DNA from: an uncultured Oscillospiraceae bacterium
Lineage (GTDB): Bacteria > Bacillota > Clostridia > Oscillospirales > Acutalibacteraceae
Assembly: GCA_900543525.1 (NCBI GenBank)
Contig: UQRS01000082.1
Span: forward strand, 1 to 9,458
Reading direction: 5' to 3'
Length of the DNA stretch: 9,458 nucleotides
Positions 1-6,259 of the stretch are shown here, in pieces. The position numbers and the translations under genes were made by a program. Below the pieces are notes generated by a model. It saw nothing but the letters and a program-made list of their open reading frames with translations, did no database searches and was not told the DNA's origin. Position 1 is the stretch's first letter; each line of letters begins with the position of its first letter.

Positions 1-119
1 ATCCCTCTTACTCGATTATGCCATGTAGAGCGGCTGATACCAAGTCTCCGGCAGCAGTCCGCCACGATAACGATACCGTCTTTTTTGTTTTTGAGCGAGT
101 TTTTTAAAATACTCGTCAT
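1..119 (-). CDS. Doubtful partial ORF running off the left edge (HTH-like stretch)
   Basis: On the minus strand one frame is open from position 248 to the window edge. Its only ATG is at 117-119, which leaves 39 codons inside the window. The visible peptide contains IVIVADCCRRLGISRSTW, which resembles a helix-turn-helix recognition segment (LGISRSTW). There is no clear ribosome binding site before the ATG. If this is a gene, either it starts upstream at a degraded start or its 5' part has decayed. A second minus-strand frame over the same bases (ATG at 121-123, stop at 16-18, 35 codons) is also open and reads MDDEYFKKLAQKQK at its start, so the frame cannot be settled. I do not recognise the family. 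It could be the 5' end of a regulator or transposase-like gene, a remnant, or chance. Confidence 0.22.
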   Translation of the reverse strand, partial: MTSILKNSLKNKKDGIVIVADCCRRLGISRSTWHNRVRG

Positions 120-302
120 CCATTGCGGAATGGAGACTTTCGATCGCCTGCCGGTCTTTATAGATACTTGCTTGTTGTCAAAGCAGATGTGATGGCAGCC
201 TTTCCGGCTGGCTGCTGCTTGGTTTTCTTCTGCGTAAAGTGCGCACTCTCAGCTCTCTCCGCCTTACAAAGTGCGGGAGGCGTTCTTTTCTCCGACCTCC
301 CG
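120..302. other. Intergenic stretch without a convincing gene
   Basis: This covers the part of the left-end spacer (about 1-445) not described elsewhere. It holds a weak stem, GCAGCC (195-200) with GGCTGC (210-215), followed on the plus strand by a T-rich run (GGTTTTCTTC, 221-230), which could be a poor terminator. Reading frames on both strands exist but have low-complexity products rich in Ser, Arg and Pro, no ribosome binding sites, and no family resemblance. Nothing else is supported. Confidence 0.5.
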
Positions 303-447
303 CCCGGTTGTCCGACTGTCCGGGTGTTCAGGTGCCCGGTTGCCCGATTGCTCAGCCGTTCGGGCCCCGGGGTTCAGGCGTTCGGCCTCCTGAGGTTCAG
401 CCCGAGGTTCAGCTGTTCGGCCTCCCGATTGCCCGACCGCCCGGTCT
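303..447. repeat. Degenerate 8-bp-period minisatellite next to the oxidoreductase stop codon
   Basis: Consecutive 8-base units can be read from 303: CCCGGTTG, TCCGACTG, TCCGGGTG, TTCAGGTG, CCCGGTTG, CCCGATTG, CTCAGCCG. After a more diverged middle, the phase returns at 424 with CCCGATTG, CCCGACCG and CCCGGTCT. The middle contains two further direct repeats: GAGGTTCAGC at 392-401 and 404-413, and TTCGGCCTCC at 381-390 and 416-425. The last unit (440-447) includes two bases of the TAG stop codon (446-448) of the minus-strand oxidoreductase. The array therefore forms the immediate 3' flank and probably part of that mRNA's 3' untranslated region. Function unknown; slippage-generated low-complexity DNA is the simplest reading. 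Confidence 0.7.
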
Positions 448-1852
448 ATTTCTCCAGCAGCTCGCGACCCATCAGTACCCCCATGATCGAGGCCATCATC
501 AACCCTCTCGTCCAGCCGCTGGAATCGCCGAGGCAGTGCAGCCCGCGGATATTGGTGTTGAAATGGTCGTCCATCTTGACCCGGTTGCTGTAAAATTTCA
601 GCTCGGGAGAGTAAAGCAGGGTTTCGTGGCTGGCAAAGCCGGGAACGACGTGATCCATCGCCGCGATAAAATTGATAATGTTGGTCATGGTGCGATAGGG
701 GATAGCCGCCGTGATGTCGCCGGCTACCGCGTCGGGAAGGCTGGGCTTGACGTTCGACTGCGCCAGCTCCTTCGGCCAGGTGCGCTTGCCGTCGAGGATG
801 TCGCCGTATCTCTGCACCAGGATGTGTCCCGCTCCCAGCATGTTGGTCAGCTCGCCCACCTTCTTGGCATAGGCGATCGGCTGGTTAAACGGCTCTGAAA
901 AATTGTGCGAGCAGAGGATAGAGACGTTGGTGTTGTCCGACTTTTTCTCTTTAAACGAATGGCCGTTGACCACCGCGAGGCCGTCGTCATAGTTCTCCTG
1001 ACTGACGAAGCCGCCGGGGTTCTGGCAGAAGGTGCGCACCTTGTTTTTGAAGGGCAGCGGATACCCGATCAGCTTGGATTCATAGAGGACGTTGTTGACC
1101 TCCTCCATGATCTCGTTGCGAACCTCGACCCGAACGCCGATGTCGACCGTGCCGGGCGCGTGGAGAATGCCGTGCGCCTCACACACCCGCTCAAGCCAGT
1201 CGGCGCCCCGCCGTCCGGTCGCCACGATCACATGGTCGGCCTGCAGGACGAATTCCTCCTTTGCGCCGGTTTCGTTGCGGACGACCGCGCCGGTGCAGAC
1301 CTCGTCCGAGATCAGCACATCCTCGCAGATGTGGTTGAAATAAATCTCCACCCCATGCTCCAGCAAAAACTGCTGAATGCCGTAGTAAATCTCCTGCGCC
1401 TTTTCGGTGCCGAGGTGACGGATGGGGCAGTCGACCAGCATCAGGCCGGATTGAATGGCGCGGCGGCGGATTTTTTTAACCTTTTCCTCCTGCCCGACGC
1501 CTTCGATTTTGGTGTCCGCGCCAAATTCAAGATAAATCTGGTCGGTGTAATCAATCGTCTCCTGCGCTTTGTCCCGCCCGATCAGGTCGGGCAGGTCGCC
1601 GCCCACCTCACAGTTTAAAGAGAGCTTGCCGTCCGAAAACGCGCCCGCCCCCGAAAAGCCGGTGGTGATATGGCAGTAGGGCTTGCAGTTTACGCAAACC
1701 TTGGTCTCACTCTTGGGGCAGTGGCGCTTTTCGACCGGGCTGCCCTTTTCCACGATGGCAATGCGCTTGGTCGAGCCCTTTTTAATCAGCTCCAGTGCGG
1801 TAAAGATGCCGGCCGGGCCGGCGCCGATAATCACAATATCGTATTGCTTCAT
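446..1852 (-). CDS. FAD-dependent oxidoreductase, COG2509-type (uncharacterised FAD dehydrogenase)
   Basis: Predicted cytosolic flavoprotein of 468 residues; the substrate of this family is unknown. An N-terminal Rossmann motif GAGPAG (residues 10-15) and the acidic residue E35 fit binding of the FAD ADP moiety. A C-terminal LGDSSGWTRGLMMAS stretch fits the second FAD contact. After the Rossmann fold come four cysteines, C45, C53, C56 and C60 (C-x7-C-x2-C-x3-C), directly before GFSGAGAFSDGKL, which is a signature of the COG2509 family. I chose the ATG at 1850-1852 because AAAGGAAG lies 10 bases upstream and the Rossmann fold starts at once. An in-frame GTG at 1895-1897 would coincide with the predicted transcription start. 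It is monocistronic from its promoter at 1903-1931. The family call is firm; the physiological role is not. Confidence 0.92.
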   Translation of the reverse strand: MKQYDIVIIGAGPAGIFTALELIKKGSTKRIAIVEKGSPVEKRHCPKSETKVCVNCKPYCHITTGFSGAGAFSDGKLSLNCEVGGDLPDLIGRDKAQETIDYTDQIYLEFGADTKIEGVGQEEKVKKIRRRAIQSGLMLVDCPIRHLGTEKAQEIYYGIQQFLLEHGVEIYFNHICEDVLISDEVCTGAVVRNETGAKEEFVLQADHVIVATGRRGADWLERVCEAHGILHAPGTVDIGVRVEVRNEIMEEVNNVLYESKLIGYPLPFKNKVRTFCQNPGGFVSQENYDDGLAVVNGHSFKEKKSDNTNVSILCSHNFSEPFNQPIAYAKKVGELTNMLGAGHILVQRYGDILDGKRTWPKELAQSNVKPSLPDAVAGDITAAIPYRTMTNIINFIAAMDHVVPGFASHETLLYSPELKFYSNRVKMDDHFNTNIRGLHCLGDSSGWTRGLMMASIMGVLMGRELLEK

Positions 1853-1902
1853 ATGCTTTATGCTTCCTTTCAGCGAGGGGTTCTCCATTAGAGCCACGTT
1901 GT

Positions 1903-1931
1903 ATTATACGGGATGGTGCCCCTGAATGCAA
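1903..1931 (-). promoter_or_regulatory. Promoter of the FAD-dependent oxidoreductase
   Basis: On the minus strand a perfect -10 TATAAT (complement of 1903-1908) lies 17 bases from a weak -35 TTGCAT (complement of 1926-1931). Transcription would start near 1896, giving a leader of about 44 bases before the ATG at 1852. This placement supports the shorter start over the upstream in-frame GTG. Confidence 0.6.
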
Positions 1932-2183
1932 GGCTATTTTATGAATAATTCGTTTTGCCGCTTCTGCATGGCGAAGAAGAGGAGGGAGCGCCTCCCGCCC
2001 TCTGCGGAAAGACGCCGTCAAAGCGGCGCTCCTGCCCCGTGCCTCCACAAGCCGGAGGGGGGGAGGAGGCCGGTGTACAGCCGCAGGCGAAACCGGCGCG
2101 AGAACTGCTCTCTCCCTCAAAATGCTCCGGAGGAGGCCAGCGCGCGGCCGCAGGCGAAAGGGCACACAAAGAGCGCCGCACCC
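1932..2183. other. GC-rich spacer without a convincing gene
   Basis: Part of the roughly 440-base spacer between the oxidoreductase and ogt. Open frames exist on both strands, but they overlap each other, are rich in Pro, Gly, Arg, Ala and Ser, and lack ribosome binding sites, as expected by chance in GC-rich DNA. A 13-base direct repeat GCCGCAGGCGAAA occurs at 2080-2092 and 2147-2159. The segment reads like the compact GC-rich noncoding DNA seen between genes in some Oscillospiraceae; this is an impression, not a test. Confidence 0.45.
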
Positions 2184-2231
2184 CCGCCTTTTGGCAAGGC
2201 GGCAGCTTCCCTGCCGGGGGAAGCTGCCGCC
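2184..2231. terminator. Strong 14-bp hairpin with an alternative overlapping 7-bp hairpin
   Basis: GGCGGCAGCTTCCC (2198-2211) pairs perfectly with GGGAAGCTGCCGCC (2218-2231) around a 6-base loop. A second stem, CCGCCTT (2184-2190) with AAGGCGG (2196-2202), shares bases 2198-2202, so the two folds exclude each other. The structure lies about 65 bases past the ogt stop on the minus strand and may end that transcript. The expected T run is absent on both strands, so intrinsic terminator activity is uncertain; transcript 3'-end protection or a non-coding repeat are alternatives. Confidence 0.5.
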
Positions 2232-2265
2232 CCTTCACGCACATAGCAGAAAAGCGGCGCGGGCC

Positions 2266-2294
2266 GGGCGGCACCTCCAATATTTTTGCCGCCC
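2266..2294 (-). terminator. Hairpin abutting the ogt stop codon
   Basis: GGGCGGCA (2266-2273) pairs with TGCCGCCC (2287-2294) around a 13-base loop. The stem begins at the base after the ogt stop codon (2295-2297, minus strand). No T run follows on the minus strand, so this may be a weak terminator or a stabilising 3' structure acting together with the larger hairpin 35 bases further on. Confidence 0.4.
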
Positions 2295-2828
2295 TTAGAG
2301 GGCCGAGCCCTTCTTCGGGATAAAGAGGCCGCGCATGTTCGCACGCTCCAGTTCCAGCAGCTTTACCTTTTTGTCAATCCCGCCGGCGTAACCGGTCAGG
2401 CTGCCGTTTGTGCCCACCACCCGGTGGCAGGGAATGATGATGGAGATCTCGTTATGCTCCACAGCGCCTCCGACCGCCTGCGCCGACATTCCGGAAAGCA
2501 CCTTTGCCCCGGCAAGCTGCCGGGCAATCTCACCGTAGGTGGCGGTTTGGCCATGGGGAATCTGCAGCAGAAGCTCCCAAACGGCCCGCCGGAAGTCGGA
2601 GCCGATGGGGTGCAGCGGCGGCATAAAATCCGGCTCTTTCCCGTCAAAATAAATGTCCAGCCAACGCCCGGCCTCCGAGAGAACCGGCGTATTTCGTTCT
2701 GTATGCTCCGCCGGAAGATCGTGGGCAAAGTATTTTTGCCCGTCGAACCAGAGGCCGGTCATACCCTCTTCATCCGCCGCCAGCAAAATGCCGCCCAGCG
2801 GGGAATCGTAATGTTGAACAAAGGTCAT
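2295..2828 (-). CDS. ogt: Methylated-DNA--[protein]-cysteine S-methyltransferase (Ogt/MGMT family)
   Basis: A 177-residue suicide DNA-repair enzyme that transfers the alkyl group from O6-alkylguanine (and O4-alkylthymine) in DNA to its own cysteine. The active-site signature PCHRVVG lies at residues 133-139 with the acceptor cysteine at C134. TYGEIA (97-102) belongs to the DNA-binding helix-turn-helix, and GSLTGYAGG (142-150) follows the active site as usual. Length is typical of the single-domain Ogt form, without the AraC-like Ada part. The start at 2826-2828 has AGGTG six bases upstream. Oddly, the position usually holding the arginine finger in (A)RAVGGA is glutamine (Q118, in SAQAVGGA), and the usual NP after it is NE. 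It appears monocistronic. Confidence 0.94.
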   Translation of the reverse strand: MTFVQHYDSPLGGILLAADEEGMTGLWFDGQKYFAHDLPAEHTERNTPVLSEAGRWLDIYFDGKEPDFMPPLHPIGSDFRRAVWELLLQIPHGQTATYGEIARQLAGAKVLSGMSAQAVGGAVEHNEISIIIPCHRVVGTNGSLTGYAGGIDKKVKLLELERANMRGLFIPKKGSAL

Positions 2829-3273
2829 CGCTTACACCTAAAAAAATGCGTTGGAGTCCTGCGGCGCCCCGGTACGGTCGGCGTCCGTGCGGGAACGGAT
2901 TTCAGATAAGCAGACCGTGATTTTATAGCTTTCAAACAGCTTTTCTCTGCCTTTCCTTTGGCTTAGGGCAGTGCTGCATTACATCCCGCCAGCGCTTTAC
3001 CGCCGCCTCGCCTGTCCAGATGTTCATGGACAGCGGCTTGCCCCTCTTTATTCAAGCTGAAAAACCGCTTTGCGCGGATGAATCCCTCAAATCCCGCTGA
3101 AAGCGGCTTCAGCACCGCGGCAAGGGAGGTGCGTTCTGCCTCCCCGCCGGGGTGGGCTTTGCTTCGAAAGGTAGAATAGTATTTGCCGTTTTTTTCTCCA
3201 CTGCCTTTGTCCTGCATTTTTCAACCGACACGGTGAGGTATCGCGTCGACCGCCGCATTGATCGACGCCGCTT
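2829..3273. other. 445-base intergenic region, no convincing gene
   Basis: This lies between the ogt start and the stop of the Sel1/MORN gene. The longest minus-strand frame (2963-3217, 84 codons) has no ribosome binding site and no family resemblance, so I do not call it a gene. Several small inverted repeats are present: CTGTCCA (3012-3018) with TGGACAG (3027-3033); CCGCT (3094-3098) with AGCGG (3102-3106); and GCGTCGA (3243-3249) with TCGACGC (3262-3268). The last lies just past the Sel1/MORN stop and could take part in ending that transcript, though no T run follows. An ogt promoter should lie here; a TTGAAA/TATAAA cluster on the minus strand around 2920-2935 is AT-rich, but its spacing fits poorly. 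Confidence 0.45.
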
Positions 3274-5322
3274 TCAGTCGTCCGTCTCCAGGGAGAGGAT
3301 GTATCCCTCATCCTCCATGCAGCCGGTGTAGGAAAGCTTGCGGGTTTCCTCCCCGTTTGCTGCAAAGGTCTGCTCTATGCGGATGGGCTCGCCATTCTCC
3401 CACTGCGCGAGAAAGCGCTGCCCGTCGGAGCGGGTGTAGCTGCCTTTTCCCTGATACCGGTTGTTTAAAAATCCGCCCTTGTAGCAGACCAGCCCGGAAT
3501 CCTCTATAAACAGCACCCATCCTTCACCGTTCAGCCTTCCTTTCTCATCGAAATCGCCGTATGAGACGATGTTCCCGTCCGAGCAGGCGCCGTGAATCAG
3601 CGTAGAGTTGTTGAACACACCGACCTCATAGCGATCACCCTTGTACCGCTCACCATAGCCGTTCGGGCAATCAACCGTCTGCCCGCCGACATATCCGGCG
3701 CGCATCTGGCCGTAATAGCTTACAGCGCCGGAGGTGATATTTTTGAAGGAGGCTTTGTGCTGCATGACGTCGCGCTGCGTTAAGCACTCTCCGTTTTCGA
3801 ACAGGCCGGCCTCCTTGCCTCCGTTTTTGAAAATATATAAGCCGATGCCGGTGTAGTTGCCGTTGTCAAGCTCACCGTGATACACGTCGCCGTTTGCAAA
3901 GTAGTGGCTGCAAAGGCCGTGCATGATGCCGTTTTTCCAGCAGCCGCACCGAACCGAGCCGTCGGGATCCTCCAGCTTTCCATAGCTGTCCGGCATATAC
4001 GCATGCACATGACCGGTGTAAACCGCCCCGTCTGCATAGGTGATCTTACCATGCCCGTTTGCCTCGTCAAATACGAAATACCCCTCATATACCCACCCCT
4101 TGTGGGAGGTGTATTTTCCCTCAGCGTGGAACATACCGTCGACTACGTTGCCCTCATACACGTCCCCGTTGTCGAGATGTATGACGTTATACCCATCGGC
4201 GTATGTTTCATTTCTTTCCGCTTCCTCCGTCTCGGCTTCAAACGCCTCTCCGGTAAGCTTTTGGCGCATGTCGCTGTACATCTGGACGAGTATGCGGTTT
4301 TTCTCCGCGCCGCCGCTGCCGTTGGTGAACATCGGAACCAGTGTGTCCATAGCCGGAATTTCTCCCTGATCGGCCGCTTTGGTCAGCCAGTAAACCGCCT
4401 GCTTCCCATCGCTTTTATATATATTCAGGCTTCCGTCGTCGAAGAAAACCGGGCACGGCTCATCCGTCTCCAGATAGCACTGGCCGAGGACCCTCTGCGC
4501 CTTGGCATAGCCCTGCTCGGCCGCCGCTCGGATCAGCGCAATCCCTTTTTCAATATCCTGCGGCACGGGATTGTCGTCATCATCATATCCGCTTGTCAGC
4601 TCCACCCCCTGGTAGAACATCTCCTGCGGGTCTGCACAATCGAAAAAGCCCTCCGGAAGCTTGTCGGCAAACGGCTTCAGGACAGGTTTTATGCCGGCGA
4701 CCTTTTCAAAAGTCTCCTCTTTGAGCAGGTCGGTTACCTGCTTGTCGTCGCCGCCCAAGCTTAAAAATTCCTCCAGATAATATTTTGCATACGCGGGCAC
4801 TTTCGGGAAAAAGGTGCCGTCATAATAGAACATGCCCATATAGTAGCTGCCGGACACCTGATTTTCCTGATACGCGCGATAGGCCCAGTAGGCCGCCAGC
4901 TTGGCGTTGGTCTGGCCGAATTCCTCAAAATAATAGCGCTCGGTAAGGGGAATATAGGCGTTGAAGTTGCCGTTTTTCGCCCCCTCCAGCAGGAGTGCCA
5001 TCACCTCATCGTCGGTTGCGCCGTCAATCTCGTCATAGTGATACATAGCGCCAAGATTCCCGGCGTCGGAGCCTCTGCCGCTGCGGTAAGCCTTTTGATA
5101 CCAGGAAAAGGCCTCCTTCGCGTTTTCGGGAACGCCCTTGCCGAAACGGTAGCAATAAGCAAGGTAGCTCATGCTTTGGGCGTGCCCCAACTCGGCCGCT
5201 TTTTTATAGAAGGCTGCCGCCTTGCCGTAATCCGATTTTTCAAATGCCGCTTCCCCGGCCTTGAACAAATCGTCCGCGCGGTCGCTTGTGCTCATTTTTT
5301 TATTAGATGAAAACAATCCCAT
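3274..5322 (-). CDS. Sel1-repeat and MORN-repeat protein
   Basis: A 682-residue repeat protein, probably a cytosolic scaffold; no signal peptide or membrane segment is visible. The N-terminal part has Sel1/TPR-like helical repeats, clearest at residues 14-50 (YGKAAAFYKKAAELGHAQ), 51-86, 256-284 (IALIRAAAEQGYAKAQRVLG) and 305-330 (AVYWLTKAADQGEIPAM). From about 388 come MORN-type beta-hairpin repeats (DVYEGNVVDGMFHAEGKY, VYEGYFVFDEANGHGK, AVYTGHVHAY, DVYHGELDNGNYTGIG), continuing in diverged form to CYKGGFLNNRYQGKGSY near 612-629. Acidic linkers lie near 245-250 and 360-372. The start at 5320-5322 has AAGGGA eight bases upstream; a second ATG follows nine codons later. Such repeat proteins mediate protein or lipid contacts; the partner here is unknown. 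It is transcribed alone from the promoter at 5379-5407. Confidence 0.92.
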   Translation of the reverse strand: MGLFSSNKKMSTSDRADDLFKAGEAAFEKSDYGKAAAFYKKAAELGHAQSMSYLAYCYRFGKGVPENAKEAFSWYQKAYRSGRGSDAGNLGAMYHYDEIDGATDDEVMALLLEGAKNGNFNAYIPLTERYYFEEFGQTNAKLAAYWAYRAYQENQVSGSYYMGMFYYDGTFFPKVPAYAKYYLEEFLSLGGDDKQVTDLLKEETFEKVAGIKPVLKPFADKLPEGFFDCADPQEMFYQGVELTSGYDDDDNPVPQDIEKGIALIRAAAEQGYAKAQRVLGQCYLETDEPCPVFFDDGSLNIYKSDGKQAVYWLTKAADQGEIPAMDTLVPMFTNGSGGAEKNRILVQMYSDMRQKLTGEAFEAETEEAERNETYADGYNVIHLDNGDVYEGNVVDGMFHAEGKYTSHKGWVYEGYFVFDEANGHGKITYADGAVYTGHVHAYMPDSYGKLEDPDGSVRCGCWKNGIMHGLCSHYFANGDVYHGELDNGNYTGIGLYIFKNGGKEAGLFENGECLTQRDVMQHKASFKNITSGAVSYYGQMRAGYVGGQTVDCPNGYGERYKGDRYEVGVFNNSTLIHGACSDGNIVSYGDFDEKGRLNGEGWVLFIEDSGLVCYKGGFLNNRYQGKGSYTRSDGQRFLAQWENGEPIRIEQTFAANGEETRKLSYTGCMEDEGYILSLETDD

Positions 5323-5334
5323 AAAAACAATCCC
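5310..5334 (-). repeat. Short direct repeat spanning the Sel1/MORN translation start
   Basis: On the minus strand GGGATTGTTTT occurs twice, 14 bases apart (complements of 5324-5334 and 5310-5320). The upstream copy carries the ribosome binding site (AAGGGA). The downstream copy begins inside the start codon and covers codons 2-4, so each of the two candidate ATGs has a GGGA-containing element ahead of it. A tandem duplication of the initiation region is the simplest explanation. Confidence 0.6.
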
Positions 5335-5378
5335 TTCATATTGGATGTAAACAACAAAAACACGGTCAGTGTATCCTG

Positions 5379-5407
5379 ATTATATCATACAGTTTTAACA
5401 AACACAA
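5379..5407 (-). promoter_or_regulatory. Extended -10 promoter of the Sel1/MORN gene
   Basis: The minus strand reads TGATATAAT, a perfect -10 with the TGn extension (complement of 5379-5387). It lies 17 bases from the -35 TTGTGT (complement of 5402-5407). Transcription would start near 5372, about 50 bases before the ATG. This is the best promoter match in the window. Confidence 0.72.
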
Positions 5408-5565
5408 GCGACCGTTTCAAAAGGTGAGGCTTTAAGCCTTTCTTATGCATATCCGGATTTTAAAATACCGCCCGCCGCCGGGCAGCAGATCAGTTTTTCC
5501 GCGCTTCGGCGATGCGGCGTAAATCTCCTTCGGAATCGGAGGAACGGCCGGTGCTTATATGCGGC
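5408..5565. other. Intergenic remainder between the Sel1/MORN promoter and the hxlR terminator
   Basis: No gene is supported here. The stretch includes the near-perfect palindrome AGGCTTTAAGCCT (about 5425-5437) just upstream of the Sel1/MORN promoter, which could be an operator or merely a small hairpin. GC-rich inverted repeats follow (CCCGCCGCCGGG and a CTTCGG loop element). Reading frames on either strand are short and of low complexity. Confidence 0.4.
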
Positions 5566-5608
5566 AAAAAATCCCATGCCGACCTTCTGTCCATCGGCAT
5601 GGGATTTT
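5566..5608 (-). terminator. Rho-independent terminator of the HxlR-family gene
   Basis: AAAATCCCATGCCGA (5568-5582) pairs perfectly with TCGGCATGGGATTTT (5594-5608) around an 11-base loop. On the minus strand the stem runs into six Ts (complement of 5566-5571), a classical intrinsic terminator about 70 bases past the stop of the HxlR gene. Because the other side also ends in TTTT, it may act weakly in both directions. Confidence 0.82.
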
Positions 5609-5678
5609 GGCCTGCGGTGTCCCGGCAGGGGAGGGGAGGCGTGCATTCCCCGCCGGCTTTAAGGTAAGCGGGTACAGG

Positions 5679-6029
5679 TCAGCGCCCGTTTTGTGCAGTG
5701 TATTTCTCCTTATATCCTTCCCCCCATGCCCACATGGAGTCCAGGATGGGTTTGAGGCTTTTGCCGAGCTCGGTCAGAGAATACTCCACTCTCGGCGGCA
5801 CCTCGGCATAGACCTCGCGGTGAACAAGGCCGCTTTCCTCCATTGCGCGGAGCTGTGCGGTCAAAACCTTTTGAGATACATTGCCGACCGACCTTTTCAG
5901 TTCTCCAAAACGCTTTGTCCCCGGCATAAGATCCCGAAGGATCAGAACCTTCCACTTATCTCCGATCAGTGTCAGCGTGGTCTCCACCGGGCAGGCGGGA
6001 AGCTCTTTTTTTACTTTTACTTCATCCAT
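5679..6029 (-). CDS. HxlR-family winged helix-turn-helix transcriptional regulator
   Basis: A 116-residue dimeric DNA-binding protein of the HxlR/YodB/HypR type, many of which sense quinones, aldehydes or disulfide stress through an N-terminal cysteine. The family motif CPVETTLTLIGDKWKVLILR spans residues 13-32, with C13 at the usual sensor position. The recognition region is FGELKRSVGNVSQKVLTAQL (41-60). The wing and HREV..VPPRVEYSLTELG region spans 70-89. The start at 6027-6029 has GAGG eight bases upstream. The gene is divergent from the FMN/ferredoxin/macro/SirTM operon and shares its 230-base control region, so it most likely regulates that operon and itself. The family call is certain; the inducing signal is inferred only from relatives. 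Confidence 0.95.
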   Translation of the reverse strand: MDEVKVKKELPACPVETTLTLIGDKWKVLILRDLMPGTKRFGELKRSVGNVSQKVLTAQLRAMEESGLVHREVYAEVPPRVEYSLTELGKSLKPILDSMWAWGEGYKEKYTAQNGR

Positions 6030-6130
6030 ATCTGCAACCTCGAAAAAAATTTTTTGAGGCGCCGAAACGCCGGAAAACCCAGCAGCGGCGCAATCGTTTC
6101 TTTGCGGTAACCGTCCATTGGTTTCCTCTT

Positions 6131-6156
6131 GGTAACTACCGCATAATATAGTGCCT
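6131..6156. promoter_or_regulatory. Candidate HxlR operator
   Basis: An imperfect inverted repeat, GGTAACTA (6131-6138), ten bases, then TAGTGCCT (6149-6156), has a perfect ACTA/TAGT core. It covers a TATTAT -10-like element for the minus-strand regulator (complement of 6143-6148) and ends just before the -35 of the plus-strand operon (6159), where a divergent repressor would be expected to bind. A further GGTAAC occurs at 6106-6111. Assignment to HxlR is inference from position and symmetry. Confidence 0.45.
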
Positions 6157-6158
6157 AC

Positions 6159-6190
6159 TTAACAAACAGGCTGTACAGCGATATTATAAT
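6159..6190 (+). promoter_or_regulatory. Promoter of the FMN/ferredoxin/macrodomain/SirTM operon
   Basis: The -35 TTAACA (6159-6164) is spaced 17 bases from TATTAT (6182-6187). An overlapping perfect TATAAT lies at 6185-6190, at 20-base spacing. The spacer holds the 8-base palindrome CTGTACAG (6171-6178). Transcription would start near 6195, leaving a leader of roughly 65 bases. It is the only good plus-strand promoter ahead of the operon. Confidence 0.55.
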
Positions 6191-6259
6191 GTCAACGAAA
6201 GAAAAAAGCAACCTTTCGGAGTCAAAATTCATCAGGAAACTATTTTGGAGGTACTTATC

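Noticed and set aside
303..447. The 8-bp array as a CRISPR or as coding repeat
   Set aside because: Units are too short, with no spacers, and the period is not a multiple of three; neither a CRISPR array nor a peptide repeat fits.
239..898. Long plus-strand frames opposite the FAD oxidoreductase (239-898, 905-1618)
   Set aside because: They are antisense to a clear family member, have no ribosome binding sites and give low-complexity products; they arise from GC-rich codon usage on the other strand.
1939..2280. Overlapping frames of about 110-120 codons on both strands in the GC-rich spacer
   Set aside because: They contradict each other, lack ribosome binding sites, and are rich in Pro, Gly, Ala, Arg and Ser as expected by chance.
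2963..3217. 84-codon minus-strand frame between ogt and the Sel1/MORN gene
   Set aside because: No ribosome binding site before its ATG, no recognisable motif, and another overlapping minus-strand frame is equally open; treated as intergenic.
3877..4764. 295-codon plus-strand frame opposite the Sel1/MORN gene
   Set aside because: Antisense to an obvious repeat protein with no start signals; a shadow of its regular codon usage.
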